Shown: piece by piece, positions 52,746 to 61,764 of the stretch
Position numbering within the stretch: position 1 is the first letter of the stretch
Layout: every line of letters begins with the position of its first letter
Source: Candidatus Peregrinibacteria bacterium
GTDB taxonomy: Bacteria; Patescibacteriota; Gracilibacteria; UBA1369; PNNO01
Direction: 5' to 3'
NCBI GenBank assembly: GCA_016928915.1
Contig: JAFGJT010000008.1
Location: 1-64,000 of the forward strand
Length of the DNA: 64,000 nucleotides
The notes under the pieces: generated by a model
Database searches by the model: none
What the model saw: the letters and a program-made list of their open reading frames with translations, nothing else
What the model was told of the DNA's origin: nothing
Program-made: the position numbers and the translations under genes

Positions 52746-53105
52746 ATGACGTTAAAGGCGATATCAAAACCAACAAAAAGCAAAACAAAAGATGATTTAA
52801 TAAAACTGATTAAATCAGCCGATTATTTGAATGATATTCAGAAAAAAGAATGGCTGATAATTTGTGAAAAATTGGATATATCTCAACATAAACTTCTTTA
52901 TGACGCTTTTATCAATGCTGAAAATGAGGAAAAAGATTTTAAATTAAAATTAATTTTTAAATACAATTTAGCAGATACTTATAAATCAAAAATAAAAGAG
53001 ATTTCCGCAAAATATCAGATACAGTCAAGAAAAAAAGATGAAGCATATTTAAGTAAAACGGAAGAAAAACCCGAAGAAATATTAAATAAACTTCAAAATA
53101 TATAA
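52746..53105 (+). CDS. Small helical protein of module 3
   Basis: 119 residues, basic N-terminus (TLKAISKPTKSKTKDDL), then helices without membrane segments. It is homologous over its length to the 115-residue protein at 38,798, sharing LxDxQKxEW, the KLIFKYNLADTYKSKIKE block and the ending KPEEILNKLQNI. Three bases separate its stop from the ATG of the 1,938-residue gene. The conserved pairing of small and giant gene in two places suggests they work together. Family unknown. Confidence 0.75.
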   Translation: MTLKAISKPTKSKTKDDLIKLIKSADYLNDIQKKEWLIICEKLDISQHKLLYDAFINAENEEKDFKLKLIFKYNLADTYKSKIKEISAKYQIQSRKKDEAYLSKTEEKPEEILNKLQNI

Positions 53106-53108
53106 ATT

Positions 53109-56100
53109 ATGCCTTTTCAGGAAGCAAAAAAAACATTTGAAACAAAAACAGAAAAAGCTCCCGCAAAAGTTGAAGGGAATTGGACCTCTTTTAAAACCGA
53201 TACAAAGAACTATTTTGATAAAAAACAACAAGAAGTAGCGGATTATATAGATAAAACAAATTATCCGGATAAAAATAAAGATAAATCCGATTATCTTTCG
53301 GCAATGAAAACTGCAATTGACGACGTAATTGACGGAAATGAAGCAACAAAGAATGAAATAGCACAATATAAAAGCACACTGCGTTCAAAATCCGAGAAAC
53401 TCAAACAGAAATTTGCAGCGGAATATGAGCGGCAAGTTGTGGAGAGCGAATTTAAAAAAACCGACAAAATTTTTTCCGGGTTTGGATTTAAGATAAATGT
53501 AAAAGATAATGCAAAGACGTATCTTTCGGTGGCCAAAGATCAAAGAATACCCGTTAAGGAGATTACACAATGGATGCAGAATATATCTTCCAAAATCACT
53601 TCTCCCGAATTAAAAAAGGCATTAGTTGCTAATAAAAACACTATTTACACAATATTCAATCATTTATGCTGGGGCAATAAAACCGCGGCGGAAAACGAAA
53701 CAAAGCCGCTCCTTGAAACCCTTAAATTTTTAAATTCCGCAGCAGAAATAAAAGAAAAAACGGGGATAAAGAATATTCATAATGTAGATTTAATCAGGGT
53801 TTTATATGCTCTTGAAAAAACCGGGGTAAAAAAGGAACGGGTTATTGATTATTTTATTGATGGTGTAGCTAAATTAAGGCAAACCGACAAAGATTCTTTT
53901 GAAACAATTCTTAAGGGTAATGATTCAAAAGATCTGGCCGCCTTTTTACTTGCATCCATTATTGCAATAAAAGAAGGTAAAACATCTCGGTCTTTAGAGG
54001 GGATTAAGCTTACAATGCAAATTGAGTCCGCAACATTAAAAGAAAAATCAGAGTTAAAAAGTAAATCCAATGCGGTATCTAAAATGCTGGTAGAACAGAT
54101 ATGGGAGTTGCATGGTGTTGAATTTCAAGGTTTAAAAGTTGAAAAAAAGACTAAGACGGAAGCAGACAGAACAAGGCTGGAAAAAGAAATTGCGCATTCC
54201 AATTACAGCCTTGTGCATTACAGAAAAGACATTATTCTTGCGGAGGTTAAACAGGCTTTTGCAAATACTTATATAAATAAAAAAGGTGTTAATCCGGTTC
54301 TTAAGCGGACAAAAGAAGTTATTAACGAAATTTTAACCGCCAAAGACGGTGATAAATTAAAGATATTGTCTTTACAGCATAAAATAGCATTGCCGCCTCA
54401 AAACGGCCTTTTAACAGCCTGTGAAATTGAAACTGAGATTGCCGAAAAGGATTATAATATTAAAAAATGGCAGGACAGCGAAGATGTGCGCAGGATACTG
54501 TCGGGTTATTATAAAAACGGTAAACTTGATTCCGATTCAAAGAATGTTTTAAAGCTTCAGCTTAAGTACAGGGCCGAAGAGATGATGATGCTGATAGAAA
54601 ACAAAAAAACAAATATTGAAGAGGCTGTTTCAAATACAAAAGCAATATTTTCAAAATATCCGACAATTAAAAATATTCCGCCAAACCAGCGGCAGGTAAT
54701 TATTCAGCAGCTTATAGGGAATATGCTTGTATTAAAAAATATTCATAATGCGAGCGTTCAGCTTGTGAGCAACAGCCAGGCGTATGCCATGCTTTTGCCT
54801 GAGGGTAAAGAAAAACAGGACATATTAAAGAAAACAGCCGGATATAAAAAAGAAGCAAACAGTTACGGGGCGGAAATTAATAAAATTGCAGTTTATCTGG
54901 GGCATAAAGAAGATAAAAATTTAACCGATGTTGATAATTTGGCCGCCGATCCGATTTTAACGCCGATGCTGCAAAGGGAAATGGCGCCGCATTTAAAACC
55001 AATCAATGAAAATTTTCAAAGCATTGTTAATATGTTTGAGCCGATTTCAAATATCGGGAAAACAATAGACGCCCAGATGAAGCAATATCCCGGCCTTGTC
55101 AGCCACAGCTTTGAACAGGGAATTGCAATGCTGGACAACTGTGCAAGTAAAATGGTGGCGGGAAGGTATTCTATAGTAAAAACTATACAAACTTTAACCG
55201 ATGAAGCAAATAAGGGTTCAGCCGATAAAACCAATATGCCGGAATTTTTTAGAATTCAGAGAAATAAATATATTAAGCAGTTGGCGGCTAATTTGACCGC
55301 TTTGTTAAATAAACCGCCGTACAGTACGGAGGCAATTAAAAATATGCGTTCTCAAAGGGAGAAAATAGCTAAACAATATAGTAAATATATTAAATACGGT
55401 TTTCTAAAAGGGGTGGTGATAGCGGCAATTTTTGCTGCAGCCGTTGCTACGGCGGTTGGCGGGGGCTGGGCTTTGGGAGCTTTAGGTGGAAAGCTGATGG
55501 CGAGCGGAATGGCCGCCGGAGCTCTGACATCAAAGATTGCGGTTGGAGGTATGGCTTTGGTTGGTGCCTCTGCGGGCGGGGTGCTGGGCGCCAGAGGAGC
55601 AATGTCCGGACTCCAGGCTTTGGATTTCGCGGATTTCGGGGGGTACAAAAAAATATGGGGCGCAAAAGAGATGTGGAAAGATTTTTCCAAAGGATATTTA
55701 TTATCAATAGCTACGGTCGGGACTGCCAATGCATTGGTAAAATCTTTAAGCTGGGCCGGAAGGCGCGAAGGCTATGTTGCGTTAAGATGGCCGGGATTGG
55801 CAAAACATTCACGGCATGCATTGGCGAAACTTGAAAATGTCGCAAAATTTGCAGATCCCGCTACATGGTTTAAAGGAGGTGAGGGCGGAGAAGCGGCAAC
55901 CAGACAGGCTTTTTTAAAGCAGTTTGCAAATGAGGCAAAACAGGAAATTGCACAGGAAACTTTTGAAGAAACTGCGGAAAAAGCAAATCCGGTACTGGGA
56001 TTTTTAGTATCAGTTGCAGGATCATTGAAATCCCCCAAAGGTAAACTCGCCATACATGGATTACGCCCTAAAAAAATCGGAATATCAATTGAAGGAGACA

Positions 56101-58925
56101 GTATGGTATTTACAACAAAAACACCTCAGGAATTTGTTGCAAACTTTAATAAAGAAAATATCGGGCAGCCCGGACTTGATTACAAACTGGAAATAAATCC
56201 TGACAATTCGGTTACTTTAACATTAAATTCGGAAGGGAAATGGTCGGTTATAGATATAAATCCGGCTATGCAGTCCAGCAATTTAACGCCGGAAATTGAA
56301 ATTGCACGGGTTCCGGGACTTTTGCCTGTGAATATCACAGCCGGCAAATATAAAGTTAAAAATCCCGAACAGGGTATGGCCGCGCTTGCAGATTTTTATA
56401 ACCGCGGCTTTAACATTGTTAAAACCGATACAGGAACAATAAAGGTGTCCAAAGGCGATAAATCAATAGAAATTCAGATGTCTGCCGAAACAATGACGCA
56501 GATGAACATTAACAGTGATGCCGCTCTTACAACCCAGGTTAAAAAAAGGTCGGTTTTGCAGTATTTAAGAGATAATGCGGCAAAAATAAAACAATATTTT
56601 TCTAAATTGCAAATAAGGCGGGCATTTGAAGAATATGTAAATAAATGGAAGGGAAATTATGCAAAATTTCTTGAGAATAATCCAAGGCTTGCAAAACTGA
56701 TGCCCAAAGATTTACAGCAAGTCGCGCTTCTCGGCATGGCGGTTATTTCATCCGCTATCGGAGTGCCTCTTGCTTTAGGGCTTGTTCAGAGAACGCAGGA
56801 TTTTGAATATTCCGAGGGGCAAAGATTATATGTCAGATTAGCTCCCGGTGATTTTAGATATCTTGATGTCAGATATACGGATCCTGCGAATAAGCTAGTA
56901 TATGTTTATGACTGGACATATAAAGGCGAGGTTCCTTATTATATGGAATCTCTAAATCAAGCAATGGCACAACAGGCACAAGACCAGCAAACTGCGCAGG
57001 ATTTAGCAATGAGACTAAAAAAAATCGGGATGGATGATATAGCTCTGGATATAGCCAGTTTAGAAAATGACACAATTAAATCCGAAGTTTTAGAACAAGG
57101 CACGCCCCCTATTTTGACAATTGATGAAAGAAAATTGTGGGTTGAATATTTTGAACAAGCACATAAAGAAATTACCGATATTGCTCAAGAAATGCATAGA
57201 TATGGATATAAACAAGAAGCTTCTTCTTTAATGAATTATAATGACCGTTCAAGATATCCAAATGTTCAAACCAGACTGGATGATGGGAGATTATATATGA
57301 CAAATATTAATGATATGGTGAAAAAATTAGGATTAGAAAAAATTGATTATCAAATACAAAATACTAGAAAAATATTAGAAATTTTAAGAGATAATTTTGT
57401 TATTAAATTTATTAAAGAACTCTCCGTAAAATTCAACAATAATATAAATAATATGAAGTTGTGGGCAAAAAAAAATTGGGATAAGTTAGTTTTAAAATTT
57501 AGAGGTTTGTTAAGTTTGTCGGCGGTTGAAAAATTAGTATCAAACGAAGCTGTTAACTTGGAATTAAATGAATATAAAACTCTTTCTGAAAATACAGCTT
57601 TGGAATCTCAAGATGCATATGAAGCAAGTCTTGATAAAGTCTTGGAAGCATTAAAAGGCCAGAACGGTATTGTCCAATTAAGAAAAGATATTCCGACAAT
57701 ACTTGTTCAGGACTTGCATGGCAGAAGGGAAGCATTGGTTCATATACTTTTACAGAAAGGACCCGATGGAAGAACCAATTTAGAGAAAATGCAGAATGGT
57801 GAATTGCAAATTGTATTAATGGGGGATGCTATGCATGTTGAAGGAAGTGCAAAGGACAGATGGCAAAAAGCTCAAAATGATATGTTTGATAATAAACCTT
57901 CGCAAGCTATGACACAAGAAATGGTTGATTCATTAAATACAATGAAAATTGTAATGGATTTAACAGCAAAATACCCAAATGCTTTTTATTATTTAAAAGG
58001 TAATCATGATAATATTGATGGTCGTTCATCGGGAGGAGACAGTCCATTTGAGAAATACAATGTTATGATTTCACATTGTGTTAAACACTGGATTGTACAG
58101 AATTATGGACAAGAATTTCTTAGTAAGTGGGCACAATTTGAAAAAAACCTTCCACTATTAGCAATAGGAAATAATTTTGTTGCATCACATTCGGAACCCG
58201 GGAATACAGGTCAGGGTGGGAAGAATGCATATGAAATACGTTCATTAAATGAAATTGCAAATCGTGATGCCGATGCGGTATGGGCTCTTACATGGTCAAG
58301 AACCGAGCAGGGTGGGAATCAGGCAAGGAGGGTTTTAGAATTAGCTGGTCTTGATCCTTCAACAGCACATTATATCGTAGGTCACACTCATACAGATGGT
58401 AAATATGAAAAAGTAGCTAATCGTGTTATTCGTATAAATAATCATGATGAGGTTCATTATGGTATTATACCCTCCAATGGTCTTTTTAATCCGGATCTGC
58501 ATATTTATAAGGCTGAAAAACCTTCTGCGCCGGATGTAAAAAATACTCCCACAGTCACTCCGCAGGATCAAGCCAGCCTGTCTAAAGTATTGGAAAATTA
58601 TGAATATAATTTATCCGAAAATACTTATATAGATATTTCAAATCCGCAAGGTATTGTTGAGTTAAAATTACAAGATTTTCCTTTACATATAAGCCCAAAT
58701 TCCCAATACGGCTTTATGATAACCAATCCAAATGATCCGGCAAACCAATTTCAAGCTTTAAGGGACGGAGAGACTGTTGTTTTAGGTCGTGAAAATCCAG
58801 GTAGATTCAATTTCCCCGAAACCGTTTCAAGGCCACATATACAAATAACCAGGCAGGGAGATAATATTCAAGTGAGAAATATAAGCACTTTTGGCAGCAC
58901 TATCAGATATGCACAGGAAAAATAA
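53109..58925 (+). CDS. Giant membrane protein with metallophosphatase and FHA domains
   Basis: 1,938 residues. Residues 1-900 are paralogous to the 1,316-residue module 2 protein, including the hydrophobic hairpin at about 765-860. A second membrane segment lies near 1,207-1,227 (LLGMAVISSAIGVPLALGL). The C-terminal part differs. Around 1,525-1,765 is a calcineurin-like/PPP-type metallophosphatase: VQDLHGRREAL (normally GDxHG), VLMGDAMHVEG (normally GDxxDRG), YLKGNHDNIDG, SHSEPGN and IVGHTHTDG. The last 50 residues have FHA-domain marks (VVLGRENPGRFN, VSRPHIQI, ISTFGS), which bind phosphothreonine. Gln replaces the first Gly and the second motif is altered, so activity needs proof. The last 2 kb look more AT-rich than the rest. 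Confidence 0.8.
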   Translation: MPFQEAKKTFETKTEKAPAKVEGNWTSFKTDTKNYFDKKQQEVADYIDKTNYPDKNKDKSDYLSAMKTAIDDVIDGNEATKNEIAQYKSTLRSKSEKLKQKFAAEYERQVVESEFKKTDKIFSGFGFKINVKDNAKTYLSVAKDQRIPVKEITQWMQNISSKITSPELKKALVANKNTIYTIFNHLCWGNKTAAENETKPLLETLKFLNSAAEIKEKTGIKNIHNVDLIRVLYALEKTGVKKERVIDYFIDGVAKLRQTDKDSFETILKGNDSKDLAAFLLASIIAIKEGKTSRSLEGIKLTMQIESATLKEKSELKSKSNAVSKMLVEQIWELHGVEFQGLKVEKKTKTEADRTRLEKEIAHSNYSLVHYRKDIILAEVKQAFANTYINKKGVNPVLKRTKEVINEILTAKDGDKLKILSLQHKIALPPQNGLLTACEIETEIAEKDYNIKKWQDSEDVRRILSGYYKNGKLDSDSKNVLKLQLKYRAEEMMMLIENKKTNIEEAVSNTKAIFSKYPTIKNIPPNQRQVIIQQLIGNMLVLKNIHNASVQLVSNSQAYAMLLPEGKEKQDILKKTAGYKKEANSYGAEINKIAVYLGHKEDKNLTDVDNLAADPILTPMLQREMAPHLKPINENFQSIVNMFEPISNIGKTIDAQMKQYPGLVSHSFEQGIAMLDNCASKMVAGRYSIVKTIQTLTDEANKGSADKTNMPEFFRIQRNKYIKQLAANLTALLNKPPYSTEAIKNMRSQREKIAKQYSKYIKYGFLKGVVIAAIFAAAVATAVGGGWALGALGGKLMASGMAAGALTSKIAVGGMALVGASAGGVLGARGAMSGLQALDFADFGGYKKIWGAKEMWKDFSKGYLLSIATVGTANALVKSLSWAGRREGYVALRWPGLAKHSRHALAKLENVAKFADPATWFKGGEGGEAATRQAFLKQFANEAKQEIAQETFEETAEKANPVLGFLVSVAGSLKSPKGKLAIHGLRPKKIGISIEGDSMVFTTKTPQEFVANFNKENIGQPGLDYKLEINPDNSVTLTLNSEGKWSVIDINPAMQSSNLTPEIEIARVPGLLPVNITAGKYKVKNPEQGMAALADFYNRGFNIVKTDTGTIKVSKGDKSIEIQMSAETMTQMNINSDAALTTQVKKRSVLQYLRDNAAKIKQYFSKLQIRRAFEEYVNKWKGNYAKFLENNPRLAKLMPKDLQQVALLGMAVISSAIGVPLALGLVQRTQDFEYSEGQRLYVRLAPGDFRYLDVRYTDPANKLVYVYDWTYKGEVPYYMESLNQAMAQQAQDQQTAQDLAMRLKKIGMDDIALDIASLENDTIKSEVLEQGTPPILTIDERKLWVEYFEQAHKEITDIAQEMHRYGYKQEASSLMNYNDRSRYPNVQTRLDDGRLYMTNINDMVKKLGLEKIDYQIQNTRKILEILRDNFVIKFIKELSVKFNNNINNMKLWAKKNWDKLVLKFRGLLSLSAVEKLVSNEAVNLELNEYKTLSENTALESQDAYEASLDKVLEALKGQNGIVQLRKDIPTILVQDLHGRREALVHILLQKGPDGRTNLEKMQNGELQIVLMGDAMHVEGSAKDRWQKAQNDMFDNKPSQAMTQEMVDSLNTMKIVMDLTAKYPNAFYYLKGNHDNIDGRSSGGDSPFEKYNVMISHCVKHWIVQNYGQEFLSKWAQFEKNLPLLAIGNNFVASHSEPGNTGQGGKNAYEIRSLNEIANRDADAVWALTWSRTEQGGNQARRVLELAGLDPSTAHYIVGHTHTDGKYEKVANRVIRINNHDEVHYGIIPSNGLFNPDLHIYKAEKPSAPDVKNTPTVTPQDQASLSKVLENYEYNLSENTYIDISNPQGIVELKLQDFPLHISPNSQYGFMITNPNDPANQFQALRDGETVVLGRENPGRFNFPETVSRPHIQITRQGDNIQVRNISTFGSTIRYAQEK

Positions 58926-58929
58926 TTAT

Positions 58930-59337
58930 TTATTTTTCCATAGCAACCCGGTATTCCGTTATATTACCGGCTTTATTTAAGTCTCCGACAACAAGAAATT
59001 TTGCGCCGCTTCTTACATCAATTACTTTAAAATAAATAATATCTTTTTCCGGAGCAAGCCACGGAGACTGAAAATCAAAAACCAAATTAGGAATTTTTAC
59101 GTTGTAATACTCAAAAACGGCTTTTAAAATCCAATCTTTAAATTTATTTTGTATTTTGCGGCCTTCGGATTTTAATTTTTCAATTTCATTAGCATTATTC
59201 TCGGTTCCACCAATATTAATTCTATGTTCGATTTCCATACGCTGGTAATCAACCTCATCCATATCTGCTATTGGCATAGCAGGTTCAGATTTTAATTTCT
59301 TTGGTTTTCGTGGAATCTTTGTGTCTATTTCATTCAT
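58930..59337 (-). CDS. Small hypothetical protein convergent to module 3
   Basis: 135 residues, soluble. A basic/acidic N-terminus (NEIDTKIPRKPKKLKSEP) is followed by a helix and then beta strands (IPNLVFDFQSPWLAPEKDIIYFKVIDVRSGAKFLVVGDL). Its 3' end is four bases from the end of the 1,938-residue gene, on the opposite strand. Convergent small genes next to variable C-terminal domains are where immunity genes often lie, but nothing in the sequence proves that here. No family recognised. Confidence 0.65.
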   Translation of the reverse strand: MNEIDTKIPRKPKKLKSEPAMPIADMDEVDYQRMEIEHRINIGGTENNANEIEKLKSEGRKIQNKFKDWILKAVFEYYNVKIPNLVFDFQSPWLAPEKDIIYFKVIDVRSGAKFLVVGDLNKAGNITEYRVAMEK

Positions 59338-59358
59338 AATTTTAATGTTTATATTTAT

Positions 59359-59364
59359 ATTATA
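59359..59364 (-). promoter_or_regulatory. -10 element of the small convergent gene
   Basis: The minus strand reads TATAAT at 59364-59359, 21 bases before the ATG at 59337. Confidence 0.45.
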
Positions 59365-59395
59365 ACATAAATTTTATGATTTTCGTAGTGCTTCA

Positions 59396-59424
59396 TTGTT
59401 AAAAAATCAAGTTTATAGTATAAA
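59396..59424 (+). promoter_or_regulatory. Promoter of the pyr operon
   Basis: TTGTTA (59396-59401) and TATAAA (59419-59424) are spaced by 17 bases, 28 bases before the pyrB ATG. The leader is too short for a long attenuator; no PyrR-like stem was found by eye. Confidence 0.5.
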
Positions 59425-59452
59425 TATAGATGCTTGAATATGAACATATTTT

Positions 59453-60373
59453 ATGCCCCCAAAGCCCAAACATCTTCTTTCAACCCAGTCTTTAAAAAAA
59501 TCTGAAATAGAAGAGATTTTGGCTTTGGCAAAAGAAATGGAGCCGTACGCGCGCAAAGAAAAACAGGGGACCCGGATGAAAGGCAAAATTTTGGCGGCTT
59601 TATTTTACGAGCCTTCAACCAGAACACGGCTTTCTTTTGAAACGGCAATGAAAAGACTGGGCGGGGAAACGCTTTCGGTGACTGATGCTTCGACCTCATC
59701 AATTTCAAAGGGCGAAAGTATATCGGATACGGCTAAAGTTATTTCGCAGTTTGCGGATATTGTCGCGATAAGGCACAGCCAGAACGGCGCTGCAAAAGAG
59801 TTTTCTTTAGGTTCGGAGGTGCCGGTTATTAATGCGGGGGACGGGGTGTCTCAGCATCCTTCACAGGCTTTGCTTGATGCTTATACCATAAAAAAAGAAC
59901 TGGGGAAAATTAACGGTCTTACTGTTGCCATAAGCGGCGACCTTAAATACGGAAGAACTCCGAATTCTTTGGCGTTTTTGCTGTCTAATTATAATGTTAA
60001 ATTCAGATTTATTTCGCCTAAAGAGCTTAAGATGAAGCCCGATGTTATTGTTCATTTGAATCGTATGAAAATTCCTTATGAGGAAACGACAAAATTTGAG
60101 GAGGGAATGCGCGGCGTAGATGTGCTCTACATGACAAGAGTTCAGAAAGAAAGATTCAAAAATTACCGCGAATATGAACGTTTGAAAAATGTTTATGTGC
60201 TCAATAAAAAACTTGTGCAGAAAGTTAATCCGAAAATGCTTATTATGCATCCGCTGCCGAGGGTTAATGAGATTGCTCAGGATGTTGACGGGCTTAAAAA
60301 TGCCGCTTATTTTAGGCAGGTTGAAAACGGGATTGCGGTAAGAATGGCAATAATTTTAACCAGACTTTTATGA
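59453..60373 (+). CDS. pyrB: Aspartate carbamoyltransferase catalytic subunit
   Basis: 306 residues, standard for the catalytic chain. It makes carbamoyl aspartate. The carbamoyl phosphate motif is YEPSTRTRLSFETAM, and further signatures are INAGDGVSQHPSQALLDAYTI, ISGDLKYGRTPNSL and MHPLPRVNEI. First gene of the pyrBCDKE operon; its stop overlaps pyrC by four bases. No pyrI regulatory chain is encoded next to it. Confidence 0.97.
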   Translation: MPPKPKHLLSTQSLKKSEIEEILALAKEMEPYARKEKQGTRMKGKILAALFYEPSTRTRLSFETAMKRLGGETLSVTDASTSSISKGESISDTAKVISQFADIVAIRHSQNGAAKEFSLGSEVPVINAGDGVSQHPSQALLDAYTIKKELGKINGLTVAISGDLKYGRTPNSLAFLLSNYNVKFRFISPKELKMKPDVIVHLNRMKIPYEETTKFEEGMRGVDVLYMTRVQKERFKNYREYERLKNVYVLNKKLVQKVNPKMLIMHPLPRVNEIAQDVDGLKNAAYFRQVENGIAVRMAIILTRLL

Positions 60374-61689
60374 AAATTTTGTTTAAAAACGCAAAGATTG
60401 TTTCATCAAAAAAGATTGAGACAAAAGATGTTTTTGTTAAAAACGGGGTTATTGAAAAAATCGCAAGTTCGCTGAATGTTAAGGCGGATAAGGAATATGA
60501 TCTTACGGGTAAATATTTAATGCCCGGCGTTATTGACGCGCATGTGCATTTTCGCTGTCCGGGATATGAAAAAAAAGAAGACTGGGAAAGCGGTTCGTCG
60601 GCAGCTCTTTCGGGCGGTGTTACAACGGTTTTTGACATGCCGAATACAAAGCCGCATACGACAACCGTTGAGGCTCTTGAACAAAAACGCGATATTGCGC
60701 GCGCGCATTCAAAGGTTAATTTTGGCTTTTTTTTCGGGGCGGAGCCTGCAAATTTAGAACAGGTTAAAAAAGCGCGCGGAATCGTGGGAGTTAAGGTATT
60801 TATGGCCGAAACAACGGGCCATATGATCATGGAAAAAGAAGTGCGCCTGGAAAAACTGCTTGAGGCGTTGTTTACCGATAATCAATATATTATTGCCGTT
60901 CACGCGGAAAACGAGGATATGTTTAAAAGACGCGTTGAAGTTTATAAAGACGAGCACAAGCCGGAAATTCATTCTTTAATCAGAAGCGATGCGATAGCTC
61001 TTGAGGCCGCAAAAACCGCGGTTCATCTTGCGAAAAAATTTAACGGAAGGCTGCATCTTTGCCATGTAAGCACAAAAAAAGAAATGGAACTGCTGGTAAA
61101 ATTTCACGGAAAAAACGTTACATGCGAGGCGGCGCCGCATCATTTGTTTTTAAGCGTGAGTGATTATATGAAGCAGGAAAATTTTGTAAAAATTAATCCG
61201 CCTTTGCGTTCAATAAAAGACCAAAAAGCTTTGTGGGGCGGGATAAAACTTGAGATTGTGGATATGATCGCTTCAGACCACGCGCCGCATCTTAAAGCCG
61301 AAAAGCGTAAAGACTACTGGGAAGCGCCCGCCGGAGTTCCCGGAGTTGAAACATCTTTGCCGCTTATGCTTAACGCGGTTAATGACGATATGCTTGAACT
61401 TAAGGATGTATGCGCATTAATGTGCGAAAATCCCGCAGATATTTTCGGGCTTGCCGGGAAGGGGTATATTCGCGAAGGGTTTGATGCGGATCTTGTTGTT
61501 GTTGATATGAATATGGAGAAACCCGTTGAAAACAGAAAGCTTTATACAAAATGCGGATGGTCGCCTTATGCCGGAAGAGTTTTAAAGGGATGGCCGGTTA
61601 TGACGTTTGTGAACGGAATTGTTGGTATGGTTAACGGCAGGGTTGTTATTGAAAAAGTTATTGGCAGAGAGGTTGTTATAGAAAGGTAG
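60370..61689 (+). CDS. pyrC: Dihydroorotase
   Basis: 439 residues, the longer class I type. Metal motif DAHVHF is followed by RCPGYEKKEDW, where the common form is HVHLREPG, so Cys replaces Glu. MPNTKP, the probable carbamylated Lys in VGVKVFMAETTG, CHVSTKKE and SDHAPH are all present. It closes carbamoyl aspartate to dihydroorotate. After its stop there is a short hairpin with a T run (61689-61712). Confidence 0.95.
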   Translation: MKILFKNAKIVSSKKIETKDVFVKNGVIEKIASSLNVKADKEYDLTGKYLMPGVIDAHVHFRCPGYEKKEDWESGSSAALSGGVTTVFDMPNTKPHTTTVEALEQKRDIARAHSKVNFGFFFGAEPANLEQVKKARGIVGVKVFMAETTGHMIMEKEVRLEKLLEALFTDNQYIIAVHAENEDMFKRRVEVYKDEHKPEIHSLIRSDAIALEAAKTAVHLAKKFNGRLHLCHVSTKKEMELLVKFHGKNVTCEAAPHHLFLSVSDYMKQENFVKINPPLRSIKDQKALWGGIKLEIVDMIASDHAPHLKAEKRKDYWEAPAGVPGVETSLPLMLNAVNDDMLELKDVCALMCENPADIFGLAGKGYIREGFDADLVVVDMNMEKPVENRKLYTKCGWSPYAGRVLKGWPVMTFVNGIVGMVNGRVVIEKVIGREVVIER

Positions 61690-61712
61690 GTGTGCGATAC
61701 ACCCTTTTTTTT
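61689..61712 (+). terminator. Weak terminator or attenuator between pyrC and pyrD
   Basis: GGTGT (61689-61693) pairs with ACACC (61699-61703), loop GCGAT, followed by C and eight T. It could reduce read-through into pyrD-pyrK-pyrE. Confidence 0.45.
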
Positions 61713-61764
61713 AAAATTAAATTTATTCTTTAGAAAATTGTATTTTTGTGCTTAAATAGTGGAG

